64,000 nucleotides of DNA from positions 20,065,001 through 20,129,000 of the forward strand of contig NC_092680.1 of NCBI RefSeq assembly GCF_964355755.1, in the 5' to 3' direction. This document shows, in pieces, positions 50,087-62,248 of the stretch (position 1 is its first letter; every line of letters starts with the position of its first letter). The stretch comes from Antedon mediterranea (taxonomy: Eukaryota > Echinodermata > Crinoidea > Comatulida > Antedonidae). The notes under the pieces were generated by a model. That model saw only the letters and a program-made list of their open reading frames with translations. It was not told the DNA's origin and made no database searches. Made by a program: the position numbers and the translations under genes.

Positions 50087-52809
50087 TTATTCTGTAATAT
50101 CAGCATAAACAGGTGGGCTCACGTCTTGGGTAAATCCATAAGCGGAATTCTCTTCAATTACGTGACATACATTGGCAGCTTCCAGAGTTTTTGCTGATGC
50201 AGTTTCCAAATCACTTTTAGATTTACAAAACAGCTGACCTCGAAATCTGAAGATAAATTAGTTATGTAAAAAATAGTTATGTAAAATAATATAGTAGTAA
50301 TAAGATACGAATAATTAGTAGTGAGGATGTGTTAGGAGGGGATCCTTTTTCATATATCTCCACCCGCCAACCTCTATAATCTTTAATTATTTGTATTCTA
50401 CTATAATATAATCAAATTTAGATTACCTTTACACTCAATATATAAGCTTAAGAAGATGCTTAGTTTTGTGGAAAAACAAAGTTAACGTTGATATTGTTTT
50501 TATTATTATTTATTTAATTTGCATCCAACCGTGTATCACCAATAGGAAAAACTTATTTTCAAAAGTTAAGAATTTACTCAATTTTGTATTTGAAGTTTAA
50601 ACAAATAATAATGTACAGTAGCACATTAACGATATATTTTCTACAATTAACCATTTTTACAAACGTAAACACGAGGGAAAAAATATGCAAAAGTTAAGTT
50701 TCACTGGAAGTTTCTCGTATAAATAAAATAATTTTTACATGAGATTGAAATCTCTTTATAATACTTGTATCTGATTTACCTACCTATATAGTAATATCAC
50801 TATAACAGTAACAAAAATCACATTTAAGATCACAGTTGAAATTACGACGATAGTCAAGTCTAAACAAAACATATTATTTACAGTTTTGTTAGCAGAAAAC
50901 CAACACAAACAAATCACATTTTGGTTAATTTTTCCATTGGTTTATTTTTAGTTGGTTGATTTTTTTAATGTGAGTGGTTAACTATGTGTTTAGTCAATAT
51001 GTAGGTCGAAGTTGTAAGAAACGTATCGTTGGTTGCTGTTTAGTTGTTTTGTTACATCGAATGTCTAGATGTTGGTTTATTCTTTAATTGGTTCTTTAAT
51101 GGCATCCAGCTGGAACTGGGAATCTGGAGAAACTGTTGAGTATTTATACTGGTCTAACAATAACCCTAATGTAGATAACGGAATGCGTGCATGTGGCTAT
51201 ATGACAACCTTTGTTCTTAGTCGTGCAATTAAGAAAAATGTAATGTATTAATCCTACAAAGAGTCATTAACTAGATATTATTGCACAGCTTATCATTCAC
51301 CACCCTTGTTAGATCTCTAATACTTTTAGTTATAGTCTGCACATCCCTCTCATTATTTTCAACAACTTACCAAATTCCTGTTCATTTTGTCCACAAGACT
51401 CAGTATGCTTCATGGGACTATTTGTGGCATGTGTTATAAGACCACTTGTAATGTCAATTCTATCAGGACGTGTAGGTGATAACGATGTGAGTTGGTTAGT
51501 CGTAACACTAGAATACACTGTTGTTTCCGCAGTCAGAGTTGCTGTACAGTATAAATACAAAATTTGATTAAAACTATAAACGTTACTGTAAAAATAGAAC
51601 GTATATTCTCATATTCCGCTTTACTCTATATCTTGTTTCTTGATACCAGGATTGAAAAAATGACTATTAGGCCTAATTTAAGAAGATATAACCAAGCACC
51701 ATTCCCCGGAGGATCATCTCTGCATGTTACCAATTGAAAGTCAACAAGATTGTTTATTTGTGAATTAAAATATATATACAATGGGAAATTTGCTTTTTCT
51801 TTTGATTATCTTTTAAGATTACATTTTTAAAATGTGCTTAAATACAAAGGGTTTATTTACGTGTTCTACTTCAGTAATTTTTTACTGTACACTCGTCTAC
51901 CCCGCTGGTGCTTTGCCACAATTCGATGTCTGTCCGTTCAAAATTAGTAATCTTACCAAATAACATCAGTTTGTACATTATATTTACCATATGCCAAGAA
52001 TAGATATTCAAAATTCTCCTCTTTCAAAAATTTATAAAGAATATCTTAGGTAAAACTAAGTGTCTGAATGTAAGGTCATTTGAGCGTTGTTCCAGTACTC
52101 ACTTATATTCTCGCACACATAGCCATATTTATATGCACCGCCTATCCAGATTCCAAACTTGTCAGAACATCTGAAGTCGCTCCACATTCCATTTTCAAAG
52201 GTTGTCATATAGCCACATGCACGCACTCCGTTATCTACATTAGGGTTATTGTTAGCCCAGTATAAATACTCAACAGTTTCTCCAGATTCCCAGTTCCAGC
52301 TGGATGCCATTGATCTATCTGATTCCATCTCACGTGATAACCCAATGGCATATGCTCCATCCTGGCAGTTTTCCTGCAGGATATTCAATATAGCATTGTT
52401 TTCTGCTGTAGTGTTTATACTCACAAGTTCAAAGCCGTCATTACACACTTCTTTAATTTCATCCCAAGTTTTTAAACTTGCAGACGTAGTTTTCGGTACA
52501 AAAGTAGCTTTGTAATATGATGAGCCATGATTAAAAAATGCACAAACTATAAAATCTAGAAAAAAATACAGTAAGATGAAAGAAAGTAAACCTACATAAG
52601 AATAACTTAATACAATTTAGGTAAGCGTACACGGAGAAACACTGATTCGAATTATTGTAGACTTAGCAGAGTTTAACTACAGTAAAAATACATTTGTAAT
52701 CATTATAATGCGATAATATCAAAAAGTAGTAATCAAAAAAGTATACTGTACCTTCACACTTAATAGTAGTAATATAGACACTCAGCATTAACAAGATTTT
52801 AATAAACAT
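50087..52809 (-). CDS. C-type lectin transmembrane receptor with short tail, gene G
   Basis: Exons: 52809-52752 (signal peptide MFIKILLMLSVYITTIKC), 52546-52103 (lectin domain, 444 nt as in gene D), 51541-51371 (Ser/Thr-rich stalk), 50859-50784 (transmembrane VVISTVILNVIFVTVIVILL) and about 50246-50087 (short tail). The lectin domain shares the block ASSWNWESGETVEYLYW with D and E. At the calcium site it has NPN instead of EPN and WSD instead of WND, so sugar preference or calcium dependence has probably changed. The tail contains CHVIEENSAYGFTQDV and ends VYADITE; it matches the tail of gene F (VIEENAAYESSQDV, VYDVIQI) rather than D or E. YADI fits a YxxPhi sorting motif. A 116-bp inverted copy of its own lectin exon lies between stalk and transmembrane exons. 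Confidence 0.83.
51098..51213 (+). repeat. Inverted fragment of the gene G lectin exon
   Basis: 116 bp on the plus strand match the minus-strand lectin exon at 52311-52196 without gaps and with two mismatches. Both mismatches would change residues (Ala to Ser, Val to Met). The fragment lies in the intron before the transmembrane exon and has no splice sites of its own. The two copies could pair in the pre-mRNA across about 1 kb. Confidence 0.9.
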
Positions 52810-54605
52810 TATCGCTTCGATGTACATTTCACTACACAAGGAAATAAAACTAAACAGTATGTTTTTACTTGGTATGGGAGGGCGCTGTTTCTTATTAAAA
52901 CATGCTATTCAATGTTAAATAATAATTCAGCCTTTAAATTAAATAAAAAAAACAAGTACGAGTATCCGCACTGTAAAATACGTTATTATTTTCATTATAG
53001 GCCTACAACATGGAAATATATTTAAATATGTTTCTATTAAGAGCGATTGTTAATAATGGAAAGTATTTTGATTAGAACCACTATTAAGTGATAATACCTC
53101 TTCGGGATCCAACAAAGTATCTCCCTTGAATAGGTGTTAATTGACCGAAACATATGGTTTATATCATTGTGGATATAGTTTAAGTCTGACAATTTCATTT
53201 TATCCGGTTTCAAGATATACACACGCTGAGTAATCTCTTTTAAACCAAATAGAAAGTTAGGCTAAACAAGTACGGCAATACAAAACACATACAAAGCAGT
53301 TCTAAACATTTTGCATAAAAATAACGTCAAGCCTCGGGGAAATGATTGTCAGTGTTGCATACACAGTACCTGTACAAACACAGCAATGCCAAAAGAACTT
53401 TTATTCAAGCAGTTAAATCAACCACAATTGAACCATCAGTTGCCTAACTTTAAGCACAAACACTCAAGATACTCAACAGTGTGATGCCTTTCCACATTAA
53501 CTGCCGTTGCCGTATACCTGTTCGAGCTATTACACTTTTTCTAAAAATAGTATATCTTCATTTACATCCAATTTCTTATAGGCCTACATATCTTACGTTT
53601 TTAGTCGTGCAACGCGAATCTACACCTCACTGTGTCGGTCGGTCGGTCGGTCGTTCGGTAAACACTAACTTGAGCACGCGACTGCAGCCATTTATATGGC
53701 CTTGTTCTTGGTTAGTTTTCCTTTATTCACCAACATTATATAGGTACTGAATACCGGTTATGGTTCAATGTTTTGTTTATGTTTGCTCTGTGTTGGGAAT
53801 CCCCTTTTCCCCTATTTTCCAATTTTGACTCAGTTCTAGATTAACAACAAAGTTAAAGTAAGTTTTTCTTATAATAGATACTTTATTTTGAAATATTAAA
53901 CAACACAGTTCTGTATGAATAAAAATTAAAATATTCATATGGTTTTTAGGTTCAAATAAATTGACAAGTCTTGGTTTTTCAAAAACAACATTTAATGGTA
54001 ATTGTTGATCGGTCGTAAATAAGATAAATATAAATTTATATAAAAATGTATTATAACCGAATATAATTAAGTAACTTCCTCCGTGACACACATGCCAACA
54101 ATGTTAATGAATATCTACTATTTTATATACCCTAATAAATACTTTATTAACATTTCAACGAATACTTAAATGTAATAACCATTATGAGAGAAATAAGTCA
54201 ATTTAATTGTCTATACATTTTTACATATATGCATATATTTTCTTATAAAATTTAACATTTTTAATTTAAAATGTTACGGTTTCAGCCTTTTGCTATTTAT
54301 ATTATTGATGGTCCGTTTTTGGACAATAAATATACCTGAATCATTTATTAGTGTAGTCGTACATACATGACAGGCAACAAGCGACTGAGGTCTATATATT
54401 TATTTTTCATTACGAAATGTTACATTTATTTCATACATGGATTACAAGCCTTACCAGTAATTGAGAGTTATTTTTTTTTTTCAGTTTTTGAACAAAGTTA
54501 TATAGATTTATAAAATCTAAAATGATGCATACTTTCATCTCAAATAAACGGCAGTGTTACACACGAATCCCATTGATGAGCTTGATGAACTAAAAGAAAT
54601 CAAAA
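52810..54605. other. Intergenic region between genes F and G
   Basis: AT-rich sequence holding the presumed promoter of gene G and the 3' UTR of gene F. A dispersed repeat lies at 53595-53745. I see no other feature. Confidence 0.5.
53595..53745. repeat. Dispersed repeat with (GGTC)n core, copy 2
   Basis: GTCGGTCGGTCGGTCGGTCG and its flanks are the reverse complement of the repeat at 33885-34022. Flanking similarity beyond the simple run (ACGCGACTG...GGCCTTGTTCTTGGTTAG) shows it is a true family and not just a microsatellite. Confidence 0.55.
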
Positions 54606-57600
54606 TTATATCTGAATGACATCATAAACATGCAGCATTACATCTTGAGAACTCTCATAAGCGGCATTCTCTTCAATCACCTTACATTCACGAGTAGTTT
54701 GTTCTTGTATTTCTCTCTCTGATTTACACACACATCGACCACGATATCTTACGATTAAAACAAATATTAGAATAATACATTGTATAAATAACGAAAATTA
54801 TAAGACAAAGGAAAATTATTGAAAATGACAATCAGTGTTTCAATAATGAAAATGCTGTGGGTATCAGTGACTGGATCTCAATGGAGATACAAAATAAAAT
54901 AAGCAAAAAGCTAAATCAAAACGATAAAGTAAAAGAGCCAGAAGAATTTGCAGAGCTTTCGGGCATCACTAGCCCTTCATAAGCAATTACATATATGTAT
55001 GATATATATTTATTTGCATTTGCAATTAAAACTAGTCACCATAGGCTGCCTACCTGTATAATAACATTACTAATACAGCACTCACAAGGCCCACATTCAA
55101 GGTCACAGATAAAATCACTATCATAGTCAAATCTATTTTTTTAACGAAAAGAAATGAATTATAAAAAAAAAAAATGTTTTAACACATTTTTTTATCGCAT
55201 ACAGTCAAACCGAAGTACCAAACCGACTGCCATCTGCCACCATGCCAGCAGAATCGTGTCGGTTTTTAATTATTTGATAGTTTTTGTTGAACTTTTAGTT
55301 TCTGGTTATTTCTTTTTGTGTTGTGATCAGAAGCTTCAGTTAATCAATACAATAATTACTTAACATATGTAAATATTTTAACCAAACTTACTTGGTTCGT
55401 TATTCGACTGAGTAGAGTTGACGTTTTTATCAGCTGAAAATGACGATAATGAACAATATTATTATTGTACGGTAGTTAAACGTAGGCCTATGGTAACTTT
55501 ATTGAAATACATATATTTGATTTGCAATATATCCGACTTATAGTAACCTACTTGAACATTTTGGTTCTTCACCAGACCACGAACCGTTTACCATACATAT
55601 TCGCCAGTTATTTCCACTGCTAATAAAATAACCGCTTGAGCATCTATACGTTTCACCGTATGTTGTTTTATCGAGTTCAACGGTAATTCCATCATGAGAT
55701 GCCGGATGCATACAATCAACGACTAAAAAATAAAAAAAAGTAGATGCTATCAATCAGATATTTCTTCAGAACAACATAGCCACGATGAAATATAAAATTG
55801 AGATTTTTTTAAACTTTTACTAGAAAAGGGAGCAAGAGATTGATACGGTCAGCGTTTAATGTGAAACAAGTTTAATTCATATTAATTGCACAGGTGGAAG
55901 GTCGAATTTAGACTTTTGTAAATATTAAAAATAACTCTGTTGTAAGGTATAAAGTATTTGAAGTTTTACACCAAACAATATTGCAGTATGATAAACATCA
56001 CAGAACAAGGGAACAAAACATGTACAAAGGATAGTAGCTAATAAGATGGCAAACATTAAGTTCTACCGATCAATATTATTGGGTTTCCATGTCAATATAT
56101 GTATATCAACATTATTTAGTAAAAGGCATAATTGTTTCACTATGGCTAAATATACAGAAAAAACCAATAAAGGAACTGTTCAATTCACTTTCTTGATGTA
56201 AAATAATTTCGCAGTCGAACATATCAAACGACTAGAGAGATAAATTACGTACGTAGGGGCCTATACAAAATAGTTCAATTTTACTTAATTACCTTGGCAG
56301 TTTGGAGCATTATCTGACCATGTTCCATTACTAAGACATGTGACATTTTGTGAACCCATGATGTCATATCCGGTGTTGCAGTTGTATTGTACAATACTTC
56401 CATATGTTTCACTTTCCCCACTCCTTTCTCCGTTAGTTGGCGATCCAGGATTACCGCAGTTAACAACTAAAAGACATCAAACCAAAGTATAGAAAAACTG
56501 TAATTTTATAAGCTACCGTTATTGACTGTTTTAATTATTAAAATAAAAAAGAAAAAAAGAAATGTTCTGATTGATGATTCCTCATTAGGCGCAGGAGCCC
56601 CGGATAGCGTTACGAAGTCGTTAACTCTGTCAGCCCATGGTCAGCCCAACTAATGTGTTTTTCCCAAGGACAATGTATCAATAACTAAACTTTGTCACCA
56701 CCCATAAGTGTGCTGTTCATTTCCTATTGACCAATGAACACCAATGTAACTGGACCTGAGTTTCTTGCTATTCGACCTTGGGTGCAAATTATACAATTAA
56801 TTGATGTTAAGGCCACTGACTACTCTTTTCTGTATAGAAACACTGAATTGACTGAATAATAAGAAAACCCTACAATAATTTCTACTACTACTGTACTTGA
56901 TATGGTGTTATACAAGAACTATATTAAAAGGATTGAATGTATGGAGAATGAAAAGTTAAACGTTATAACTTATGTAAAACATCACTTAGATGATATCCAT
57001 CAGATATATCATTTTCTAAAATTGTTTCATTAGTTAGAATAGATCACGGAAAACCAATACCAATACTGATCTGGACTCGGAAATTCAAAATGTAGCAGGC
57101 AACGTTTCACCAATGAAAACTTTCAAGACAAACAAAGTATCATAATTATCATGATATCCATTTTTATTTAATAACGATAAATGGATATTTCGTCTTTTTT
57201 GTTATTTTGTGATGGAAAATATATTGAGTGAACATTGGCACTGAGCTTAAATGTTCCCCGTCCCCTTAATGTCCGCTTTATAGGAGTGTCCCCTCAGTAA
57301 AGATTTGCTGTTTTTCCCCTTAATAATAAATTATGATGTCCATCTTATCCTCTCAATTTTAATGTGCTACACCCGATAATAGAATACACATCTAGCTCGT
57401 GTGTACTTAAAGAACCTAGTACATCTTTCGAGACGAGTAGGGGTTTACCCCGGTGTATTAGTACATCACAGCCACTGATCACCAACTGGGCCCTCTGGGA
57501 GACCAGTCTTTGACTGAAGAGGTTACCCAGTATAAATATATATTTCAATTCAATTCAATAGAATAACTGTACAGTAGACTTCCATTTGATGCAATGTGTT

Positions 57601-60600
57601 ACCCAATGTGCTCAATTTGATTGTGCTACCCAAATCCATGCTATCCATTTGAAATAATTTGCTATCCATTTGAAAGAATGTGCTACCCGATAATCCGTAT
57701 AGAATAATGTACAGTACAATTATATCCATTTGATTGTGCTACCTAATGTGCTATCCATTTGAAAGAATGTGCTATCCATTTGAAAGAATGTGCTACCCGA
57801 TAATCCGTATAAAATAATGTACAGTACTATATCCATTTGATTGTGCTACCTAATGTGCTATCCATTTGAAAGAATGTGCTACCCGATAATCCTTATAGAA
57901 TAATGTACAGTACTATATCCATTTGGCTGTGCTACCTAATGTGCTATCCATTTGAAAGAATGTGCTACCCGATAATCCGTAGGCTATAGAATAATGTACA
58001 GTACAATTATATCCATTTGATTGTGCTACCTAATGTGCTATCCATTTGAAATAATGTGCTACCCGATAATCCTTATAGAATAATGTACAGTACTATATTC
58101 ATTTGATTGTGCTACCCAATGTGCTATCCATTTGAAATAATGTGCTATCCATTTGAAATAATATGCTATTTGAAAGAATGTGCTACCCGCGATAATCCGT
58201 ATAGAATAATGTACAGTACAATTACATCCATTTGATTGTGCTACCTAATGTGCTATCCATTTGAAATAATGTGCTATCCATTTGAAAGAATGTGCTATCC
58301 ATTTGAAAGAATGTGCTACCCGATAATCCGTATAGAATAATGTACAGTACAGTACTATATCCATTTATTTGATTGTGCTACCCAATGTGCTATCCATTTG
58401 AAAGAATGTGCTATCCATTTGAAAGAATGTGCTACCCGATAATCCGTATGAAATAATGTACAGTACTATATCCATTTGATTGTGCTACCTAATGTGCTAT
58501 CCATTTGAAAGAATGTGCTACCCGATAATCCTTATAGAATAATGTACAGTACTATATCCATTTGGCTGTGCTACCTAATGTGCTATCCGTTTGAAAGAAT
58601 GTGCTACCCGATAATCCGTAGGCTATAGAATAATGTACAGTACAATTATATCCATTTGATTGTGCTACCTAATGTGCTATCCATTTGAAATAATGTGCTA
58701 CCCGATAATCCTTATAGAATAATGTACAGTACTATATCCATTTGATTGTGCTACCCAATGTGCTATCCATTTGAAATAATGTGCTATCCATTTGAAATAA
58801 TGTGCTATTTGAAAGAATGTGCTACCCGATAATCCGTATAGAATAATGTACAGTACAATTACACATCCATTTGATTGTGCTACCTAATGTGCTAACTATT
58901 TGAAATAATGTGCTATCCATTTGAAATAATGTGCTATCCATTTGAAAGAATGTGCTATCCATTTGAAATAATTTTCTATCCATTTGAAAGAATGTGCTAC
59001 CCGATAATCTGTATAGAATAATGTACAGTAGGCCTACTATATCCATTTGACTGTGCTACCTAATGTGCTATCCATTTGAAATAATGTGCTACCCGATAAT
59101 CCTTATAGAATAATGTACAGTACTATATCTATTTGATTGTGCTACCCAATGTGCTATCCATTTGAAATAATGTGCTATCCATTTTGAAATAATGTGCTAT
59201 CCATTTGAAAGAATGTGCTATCCATTTGAAATAGGCCTAATGTGCTATCCATTTGAAAGAATGTGCTACCCGATAATCATAGAATAATGTACAGTACTAT
59301 ATCCATTTGATTGTGCTACCTAATGTGCTATCCATTTGAAAGAATGTGCTATCCATTTGAAAGAATGTGCTATCCATTTGAAAGAATGTGCTACCCGATA
59401 ATCCGTATAGAATGCACAGTACAGTTATATCATAGTTATATCCATTTGATTGAACTATCTATTGTGCTATCCGTTTGAACTAATGTGCTGTCTGTTTGAA
59501 ATAATTCAGGTTTTTTTTTTTTTAATATGTTTTGCTATCCATTTTAAACGTGCTAAACAAGTTACATATTTGTTGATATAAATTTGCGGTACACCACGTA
59601 GGCCTATATTAGTTCTGAAAAGAACTGTTGAGTTGCTTGACGTTTCGATTTAGGCCTACTCCAAAGTCAAAGTCTCCAAAAGCTATTCCATCATGTCGTA
59701 TTCGGGGAATCGCCCACAAGTGTTTTCTCAGAGAAGGGTATGTTCTGTATGGGGTTCTGTATGCTATTTGTTAATAATGTACAAAAAATAAAATGAAAAA
59801 TCATATTAATTATCGGTATGTACGGAGGAAGCTCGAACAAGACGAAGCGCGAAACAAATAAAAGCGCAGCGCGAAACATCTGAAATGATATACAATTTCT
59901 CAAAACATGAAAACACAGAATATATTATATTAATATAACTTTTTAATATTTCCAAAGGCTCGGACAAGGAAGAAGGGCCTTAAAAAACTGAATTGCTATA
60001 ATGTTAGACCACATTTCCATAACTTTTCAAAACTCATCGAACCCTCTGCTAGTAGGCCTAATTAATATAGGAGCGTATCGCCAAATCATTAGAGAAAAAA
60101 AAAACATGGCATGAAGATGTAATTAATCAAACAACGGCCAAAGAATACCAACAATTTTAATTTAGGTTTCGATTCGTAATTACTAATGTGGTGGACTAAG
60201 CCTAGTTTGAAACTATAGTGACCATTTATTTTAGAAAGAAAGATAGACAAATTTGTTTCCATCTCCATGTTATTGTTAATACCAAGGCACTTTTCAATTA
60301 AAAATTCTGGCCTAGTATTCTTGCAAGGTCGTCACAGCTCCAGTTACAAAGGTCGTCACAGCTCCAGTTACAAACGGTGATACAGAGTGTCAATCATTTG
60401 ACCAGTGAACAGCCCACTGGTAGGATAGTCCTTGAAACCGTCCGTAAAACACATTAATCACTCACATCAGTCATGCCGCTAATGGTTGAAAACCTCACTT
60501 TTTGGGGTTTTCAAACGTAACGCTATCCGGGGCTCCTGCGCCTAATGTATATAGACACCTATCTGTATGTTACCATTTCCATATTTTCGTTATTCTATAA

Positions 60601-62248
60601 ATTATCTAGACCTGTTAAATAGCAATATTACAGTACTAACTTTGGCAGTTAGGAGCAGAATTTGACCATGTTCCATCAGCTTGGTAAGTTATAGTATGTT
60701 CACCCATCAGGTAGTATCCAATATCACAGATATAAGATACTACACTGTTATAAGTTTCAGCCATACCATATCTCAGACCGTCTACTGGTACGCCAGGATC
60801 ACCGCAACCAATAACTAAACGAGATATAATAAAGAGTTTTAAAAGTATTAGTTAATTGGCTTTTAACAACATGGGAAGATTATACAACGTTGTAGCACAT
60901 TACTATTTATAGTATAAAGTCATTTTATTGGGACATTTTGTACAATAGGCACATAAATCTTACTAAGGTATTGGAATTGGTAATTATTTATTTTATTTTC
61001 ATTTATTCGACTTCTTACTAACTCAGTTAGTGAAGGATCTGGACCAACAGGTGGTAAACAACTCTAAAACGGCCCAGTCCCAATTTGCACAGTGGCTTTG
61101 TGTGACAGTGGCTGTGTTTGTTTGGACTAGTACACCGGGGTAACCCCTACTCGTCTCGAAAGATGTACTAGGTTCTTTAAAGTGCGCATGAGCTATGTGT
61201 ACACTGGACCTACGGTTTATAGTCCTTATCCGAGAAGACTCGTTCTACCACCAGAACCATGGAGCGAGTGAGCCTCGAACCCTTGCCGATGTTATGGCTA
61301 CGTAATTACGGTTCCACTGTCTTAACCGCTCGGCCACTCACTCGCTTTTGATTATATGCAGGCAATTAAACAATATAACAACCAACCAACCAACCACGTA
61401 ATAGCCAACAAACTTTATTCCAATAAATATTCGTATACCTTCACAAAAAGGAGTTGAGCCTGACCACATTTCGGTTTCCAAACATACCCTGCTTCTGTCA
61501 CCTATCAAATTATAACCAATGGTACAAGTGTATATTGCTGTCATGCCAAATGTTGTGCCATTTAAAGAAACCTCTCCATCTATAATATTGGTCAGATCTC
61601 CACAATCTACAGCTGTATTTTAGAAAATTAAAACATTTATTGAACGCAATAATTATGTTTCGTTTTTTATTTTTTTATTCTTGTGAAAATTATATAAATG
61701 TGATGTATTGTGATGTAGCAGCTAATGAGAAATTACATATCATTATTAATTTATAATATCAAGTTACAACTTTTTTAATCCAATAAATGTAAATAGAAAC
61801 AAATTATTTAGGAGATTACATCACAAAGGCATCAACATAGGCCCCACTGAACATTCTGAACTTTACTTGATTATCAAAAGAGTTTTGTTTCTTTGCTAAT
61901 AATCATGTCAATCAACAATTAAATATTTCTAAAAATAGTAGGCCTATACTGACTCTGCAAATTAATTAATTAATTAATTATTATGTTTCTTCCTTTTATT
62001 ATAGGGTATTATTCACTTTTCCTAACTATAGATATTTACATACTTTTAACCATTCTATTATAAATAAACAATTTCAAAGTTATTGAAAGTTTATTTAAAA
62101 ATTCCGAACCAGATTTGACTTTGAAATCATGTCCATTAAATTGCACAAACAAAATTGAATTCTACTTACTAAATATAGATCGTTCACATATATATCCAAA
62201 CCCATTGCTGCCGCCCCAGTTTCCAAGTTTATCAGAACAAAGTAAGTC
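54606..62248 (-). CDS. Selectin-like receptor: lectin domain (partial), four Sushi/CCP domains, transmembrane, short tail; gene F
   Basis: Exons: 62248-about 62168 (end of a lectin domain: LLCSDKLGNWGGSNGFGYIC), 61611-61440, 60812-60644, 56466-56293 and 55722-55552 (one Sushi domain each), 55431-55391 (short stalk), about 55133-55055 (transmembrane VTLNVGLVSAVLVMLLYR) and 54747-54606 (tail). The Sushi exons show the usual pattern: CGDPG or CGNPG start, a Y.C..GY..xG centre, and a final W....P.C. Lectin followed by CCP repeats and a transmembrane segment is the order of selectins, but I see no EGF domain between them. The tail (CKVIEENAAYESSQDV, VYDVIQI) is homologous to that of gene G. A ~4-kb element occupies the intron between the second and third Sushi exons. 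The lectin exon is cut at 62248 by the end of a second element, so signal peptide and most of the lectin domain are absent from the window or lost. That lectin and Sushi exons belong to one transcript is inferred from order and strand. Confidence 0.75.
57370..57558 (+). mobile_element. SINE body with (ATTCA)n tail, inside the 4-kb element
   Basis: The sequence AGAACCTAGTACATCTTTCG and what follows recur at 63595-63760 (plus) and on the minus strand around 61205-61130. It ends TTTCAATTCAATTCAAT. The tRNA-like head seen at 61250-61345 is absent here, so the copy is 5'-truncated. Confidence 0.6.
57575..59500. repeat. Minisatellite with ~20-bp units and higher-order ~639-bp period
   Basis: Units of the form TGTGCTATCCATTTGAAA(G/T)AA alternate with a longer spacer containing CCCGATAATCCGTATAGAAT and AATGTACAGTACTATATCC. 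A variant phrase, CCGTAGGCTATAGAATAATG, occurs at about 57977 and again at about 58616, giving a higher-order period close to 639 bp. The array lies wholly inside the 4-kb inverted-repeat element. Confidence 0.9.
60327..60373. repeat. Two-copy ~24-bp direct repeat
   Basis: AAGGTCGTCACAGCTCCAGT plus TACA is repeated twice in a row in the right arm of the 4-kb element. Confidence 0.85.
61085..61345 (-). mobile_element. tRNA-derived SINE, minus strand
   Basis: On the minus strand the head begins GCGAGTGAGTGGCCGAGCGG and has a seven-base acceptor stem GCGAGTG/CACTCGC, an A box (TGGCCGAGCGG) and a B box (GGTTCGAGGCT); it resembles a tRNA-Leu/Ser with a disrupted anticodon arm. The body follows (GATAAGGACTATAAACCGTA, then the same AGAACCTAGTACATCTTTCG block as at 57.4 and 63.6 kb). 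It lies in the intron between the first two Sushi exons of gene F. Confidence 0.7.

Larger units (their letters stand above)
56583..60547. mobile_element. ~3.97-kb DNA element with 32-bp terminal inverted repeats
   Basis: The left end (56583-56614) and right end (60516-60547) are perfect inverted 32-mers beginning CATTAGGCGCAGGAGCCCCG. The element sits in the intron between two Sushi exons of gene F. It has no long open frame, so it is non-autonomous. From left to right it contains a unique left arm (56615-57350), a SINE-like segment (57370-57555), a large minisatellite (57575-59500) and a right arm with a 24-bp direct repeat near 60327-60372. A second copy of the left arm starts at 62249. 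No longer target duplication is clear; the outermost bases read TTA/TAA, so a TA or TWA target is possible. Confidence 0.8.

Noticed and set aside
51069-51251. A separate plus-strand lectin gene
   Set aside because: Only 116 bp of lectin exon are present, without splice sites, signal peptide or continuation; it is an inverted fragment of gene G.
57345-57548. Small protein MKYIFILGNLF... found twice (57.3 and 63.6 kb)
   Set aside because: Both copies are antisense to the SINE body and owe their similarity to the repeat.
58822-59046. Repetitive minus-strand protein with FFQMDS-type repeats
   Set aside because: It is a translation of the minisatellite; the frame breaks whenever unit length varies.
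57575-59500. CRISPR-like alternation of repeats and spacers
   Set aside because: Spacers are themselves repeated, units vary in length and the context is eukaryotic with a transposon around it; it is a minisatellite.
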